Shown here one piece after another: positions 7,662 to 9,634 of a DNA stretch of 9,634 bases. Source of the stretch: CAYLSO01 sp964386525 (lineage in GTDB: Bacteria > Eisenbacteria > RBG-16-71-46 > DASYSL01); NCBI GenBank assembly GCA_964386525.1, contig CAYLSO010000091.1, positions 1 through 9,634 of the forward strand, given 5' to 3'. Position numbers and translations under genes: made by a program. Within the stretch, counting starts at the first letter, position 1. The number at the start of each line of letters is the position of its first letter. Under the pieces are notes generated by a model. It was not told the DNA's origin. It ran no database searches and worked only from the letters and a program-made list of their open reading frames with translations.

Positions 7662-8795
7662 TCACGCTGCCGATCCCGGCTCGAGGTCCCGGCGGCCGGG
7701 CCGGGCCGCCGACTGCGGCGCCCACCCGTAGGACACCTCGGGCAGCGGGACCTCCGGGCACCCGCGGCGGAGCGGGATGCGGGCATCGGCGGGCTGAAGG
7801 GCGCCGGCGCCGCACGAGCTGCGCACGATTAGGGTGGTCGGCAGGACCTCGTGGCGCCGCGCCCCGTCCGGCTCCCGCTGGATGCCGAGCAGCCTGCCCA
7901 CGGCGCGCTCTCCCAGCTGCAGCATGTCGACTTGAACGGTGGTCAAGGAAGGGTTCAGATACCGGGCCATCGCGATGTCGTCGAACCCCGTCACCGCCAT
8001 CTGTTCCGGCACGTGCAGGCCGGCGTCGCTCAGCGCCCCGAGCACGCCGATGGCCATGTAGTCGTTGCCGACGAAGACCGCGGTCGGGCGCGGCGCCAGC
8101 CGCAGCAGGCGCTCGACCGCTTCGTAGCCCGAGGTCTCGGTGAAATCGCCCGCCATCTCCAGCTCGGTCGAGATCTCCGCGCCCGCCTCGCGCAGCGCGG
8201 CGCGGTAGCCAGCCAGCCGCTGGCGGGCGTCGATGTTGCGCTCCGGGCCGGTCACCGTCGCGATGCGTTGGTGCCCCAGATGGAGCAGGTGCCGCACCAT
8301 GGCGAGCGCTCCGTCGTGGTTGGCGATGGCGATGGTGTCGCAGCCTTCGGCCTCGAAGCCCGGGTCGAGCAGCACCACCGGGAACTGCCCGGCGCACACC
8401 TCGGTGGCGACCGGCTGCTCGATGTCGGGGGCCATGACGATGAGTCCGTCGATGCGGCCGCGCATCGAGCGCATCGCCGCCACCAGCTCCTCCGTGTTGG
8501 CGTGCGAGCTGGACACCAGCAGGTGCAGCCCCGAGCGGCGGGCGGCCAGGTCGATGCCGCGGATGATCTCGGAGAAGAACTCGCCGTAGATGTCGGGCAG
8601 CAGCACGCCCACGGCGTTGGTCCGGCTGGTGATCAGGCTGCGCGCCACCCCGTGCGGCCAGTAGTTCAGCCGCGTGGCCACCTCGCGGACGGTGCGGCGG
8701 GTGTCCGCGCTGACCAGCTCGCTGTCGTTGAAGACGCGCGAGACGGTGGCCACGGACACGCCGGCTTCGCGAGCCACATCCTTGATCGTCGCCAT
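7662..8795 (-). CDS. LacI-family transcriptional regulator
   Basis: I place the start at ATG 8795, giving 377 residues, because the family's canonical N-terminus begins there (MATIKDVAREAGVSVATVSR). The frame is open upstream to 8972, but those 59 residues are low-complexity and cover the operator. The helix-turn-helix is at ~3-25; the hinge helix with the intercalating Leu (VARSLITSRT) is at ~50-59. The periplasmic-binding-protein-like sensor domain spans ~61-330, with family landmarks VGNDYMAIG (242-250), VTGFDDIAMARYLNPSLTTV (268-287), and RQRLAGYRAAL (191-201), which contributes sugar contacts in relatives. The recognition helix reads VATVSR, close to the MATVSR of CcpA, which fits the cre-like operator at 8885-8898. 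Homologues normally end near IVRSSCG (~329). Here a Pro/Arg-rich tail of about 46 residues follows, without recognisable domain. The effector is probably a sugar or sugar phosphate, but its identity is not readable. The Shine-Dalgarno is weak (GGGA about 10 nt upstream). Confidence -1.
   Translation of the reverse strand: MATIKDVAREAGVSVATVSRVFNDSELVSADTRRTVREVATRLNYWPHGVARSLITSRTNAVGVLLPDIYGEFFSEIIRGIDLAARRSGLHLLVSSSHANTEELVAAMRSMRGRIDGLIVMAPDIEQPVATEVCAGQFPVVLLDPGFEAEGCDTIAIANHDGALAMVRHLLHLGHQRIATVTGPERNIDARQRLAGYRAALREAGAEISTELEMAGDFTETSGYEAVERLLRLAPRPTAVFVGNDYMAIGVLGALSDAGLHVPEQMAVTGFDDIAMARYLNPSLTTVQVDMLQLGERAVGRLLGIQREPDGARRHEVLPTTLIVRSSCGAGALQPADARIPLRRGCPEVPLPEVSYGWAPQSAARPGRRDLEPGSAA
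7691..7710. repeat. Inverted repeat inside the 3' end of the regulator gene
   Basis: GGCGGCC and GGCCGCC form perfect 7-bp arms around a 6-nt loop. The element lies in the codons of the unusual C-terminal tail, 27 bp before the stop. No U-tract follows on the transcribed strand. It may be a chance product of GC-rich sequence, or an RNA structure that reduces read-through into the CBM9-like gene. Confidence -1.
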
Positions 8796-8884
8796 GAACG
8801 ATCGATCCCAGTCGGTTGGAGTCGGCTTCGGGGCGATGGCTGGGAACGGTGGTTCGGAGAAGGAGCGCGCCGCCCCCGGTTTCA

Positions 8885-8898
8885 TGAAAACGATTACA
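8885..8898 (-). promoter_or_regulatory. cre/LacI-family operator
   Basis: The plus-strand sequence TGAAAACGATTACA matches the cre consensus TGWNANCGNTNWCA at every defined position. The symmetry extends to 18 bp (8883-8900): CATG on both sides, with 7 of 9 positions paired per half-site. It lies 90 bp upstream of the regulator ATG and just downstream of a TTGACG hexamer, where a bound repressor would cover the -10 region. This is a typical arrangement for an autoregulated LacI-family gene. The consensus match is seen directly; binding by this particular regulator is inferred. Confidence -1.
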
Positions 8899-8918
8899 TG
8901 AGGGTTGAGCGCCGTCAA
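8899..8918 (-). promoter_or_regulatory. Putative sigma70-type promoter of the regulator (-35 hexamer and spacer)
   Basis: On the minus strand TTGACG (8918-8913) is a good -35 hexamer. The -10 element is ambiguous: TGTAAT lies after a 14-nt spacer, which is short, and TAATCG after 16 nt, which is poor. Either one overlaps the operator at 8885-8898. The promoter is plausible by position, about 105-120 bp before the regulator ATG, but the start site cannot be fixed from the sequence. Confidence -1.
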
Positions 8919-8973
8919 GCGCGAATTTGCAGTGTCTTCATGCAGGGCCGCAGCGGGTGCGCCCCGAGGCACA

Positions 8974-9003
8974 GCGGCCGCCCCCGTCGCCGAGGGCGGC
9001 CGC
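8974..9003 (-). terminator. Hairpin, possible terminator of the upstream gene
   Basis: Perfect 10-bp arms (GCGGCCGCCC / GGGCGGCCGC) flank a 10-nt loop. The element lies 34 nt beyond the stop of the gene at 9038-9634 and upstream of the regulator promoter, which is the expected place for a transcript end. There is no U-tract, so the call rests on stem strength and position only. Confidence -1.
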
Positions 9004-9009
9004 GCGCAA

Positions 9010-9027
9010 CCGGCCGAAGGCGGCCAG
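9010..9027 (-). terminator. Second hairpin directly after the stop at 9038
   Basis: On the minus strand CTGGCCG and CGGCCGG pair over 7 bp (one G-U) around a CCTT loop, 10 nt after the TAG. With the hairpin at 8974-9003 it makes a tandem stem-loop end to the upstream transcript. No U-run is present. Confidence -1.
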
Positions 9028-9037
9028 TCGGTTCAGC

Positions 9038-9634
9038 CTAGCGATACAGGCCCTTCACCTTGCCCCACGTGCTCGGCACCGTCGGGACCGGCGCTTCCTG
9101 CCAGCAGATGTCGTAGAAGTTGCTGATGACGTCGGCGGGCAGCAGGCCGTTGGTCAGCCGGTTCTGCGCGTAGCCGCCGGCGCGGGCGTCGTCCATGATG
9201 CCGTAGCAGCCGTGCCACTCCTCGCCCGGCGTGCAGTTGCCGAACGCCAGCCAGCCGCTGTCATACCACACGCCCTGCCAGTAGCAGCGATACTTGACCT
9301 GCCCGGGGAACTGGGCCGTGTTGTGATACGGGTTGTACTGAATCTCGAGGCGGATGGGCTCTCCCGCCACGTAGCGGATGCCGTGGCTGCTGGTGAACGA
9401 ATAGAACGGCAGCACGCCGCCGAAGCAGGCGATCTCGCCGTCCGGGATGCGGACGTTGAAGCGGCCGTCGACATCCTGGCTCCACCACGGGCCCAGACGC
9501 AGGCCCGCTTCGGCGCCGTTCACGTTGCCGCCGCTGAGGGTGAGGGTGGCCGCGAAGCCGAACGAGTCGCCGTTGTTGAGGACCGCGGGCGTTGCGCCGC
9601 CGTCGGCCGAGAAGGTCCAGTTGTGCAGGTTGGC
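9038..9634 (-). CDS. Unrecognised, probably exported protein, C-terminal 198 residues (5' end outside window)
   Basis: The frame is open from the window edge to a TAG at 9040-9038. A GTG at 9523 could serve as a start, but the frame continues upstream with protein-like sequence (NWTFSADGG, SFGFAATLTLSGG), so I treat the gene as truncated by the window. The fragment is rich in Gly, aromatic residues and alternating beta-strand patterns (GRFNVRIPDGEIACFGG, EPIRLEIQYNPYHN, KYRCYWQGVWYDSGWLAFGN). This suggests a beta-sandwich or jelly-roll, perhaps lectin-like. It has five cysteines (fragment residues 70, 117, 134, 143, 177), which fits an extracytoplasmic, disulfide-containing protein. It ends in GKVKGLYR with no sorting tail. 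I do not recognise the family. A 242-bp gap containing hairpins and a promoter separates it from the regulator, so it is probably a separate transcription unit. Confidence -1.
   Translation of the reverse strand, partial: ANLHNWTFSADGGATPAVLNNGDSFGFAATLTLSGGNVNGAEAGLRLGPWWSQDVDGRFNVRIPDGEIACFGGVLPFYSFTSSHGIRYVAGEPIRLEIQYNPYHNTAQFPGQVKYRCYWQGVWYDSGWLAFGNCTPGEEWHGCYGIMDDARAGGYAQNRLTNGLLPADVISNFYDICWQEAPVPTVPSTWGKVKGLYR

Noticed and set aside
8796..8972. Longer form of the LacI-family protein starting at 8972 or 8885
   Set aside because: The canonical family N-terminus begins at 8795. The upstream residues are not conserved-looking, and this stretch contains the operator and probable promoter.

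Overview
The window is visibly GC-rich and every gene I can support lies on the minus strand, so transcription runs from high to low coordinates. Two things point to a diderm of the FCB superphylum: a TonB-dependent outer-membrane receptor, and an exported protein ending in a type A (Por-type) secretion-sorting domain. High GC combined with these families suggests a lineage such as Candidatus Eisenbacteria or Krumholzibacteriota rather than a classical low-GC Bacteroidetes. That placement is inference from protein style and base composition, not from a marker gene.

Layout in transcription order: (1) 9634-9038, the C-terminal 198 residues of a cysteine-containing protein of unknown function, probably exported, with its start outside the window and two GC-rich hairpins after its stop. 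(2) 8796-9037, an intergenic control region with a TTGACG -35-like hexamer and, 14 bp downstream, a perfect match to the cre/LacI-family operator consensus. (3) 8795-7662, a LacI-family regulator with a 46-residue extra C-terminal tail. (4) 7513-5609, an exported protein made of two tandem CBM9/DOMON-like modules plus a sorting domain, preceded by a strong Shine-Dalgarno. (5) 5515-2780, a TonB-dependent receptor with an N-terminal carboxypeptidase-regulatory-like domain. (6) 2691 to beyond position 1, a very large exported protein with an FN3-like module, whose 3' end is outside the window. Intergenic gaps are 148, 93 and 88 bp; the last two contain strong hairpins without U-tracts.

Working model (inference): genes 3-6 form a sugar-responsive locus. 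The LacI-type repressor senses a carbohydrate and controls its own promoter, and perhaps the genes downstream by read-through. The duplicated CBM9-like protein is displayed or released by a type IX-like route and may bind glycan. The receptor imports a ligand across the outer membrane. The giant protein may be its surface partner. No SusD homologue is visible beside the receptor, so if this is a glycan-uptake system it is not a canonical SusCD pair. No RNA genes, mobile elements, CRISPR arrays or origins were seen.
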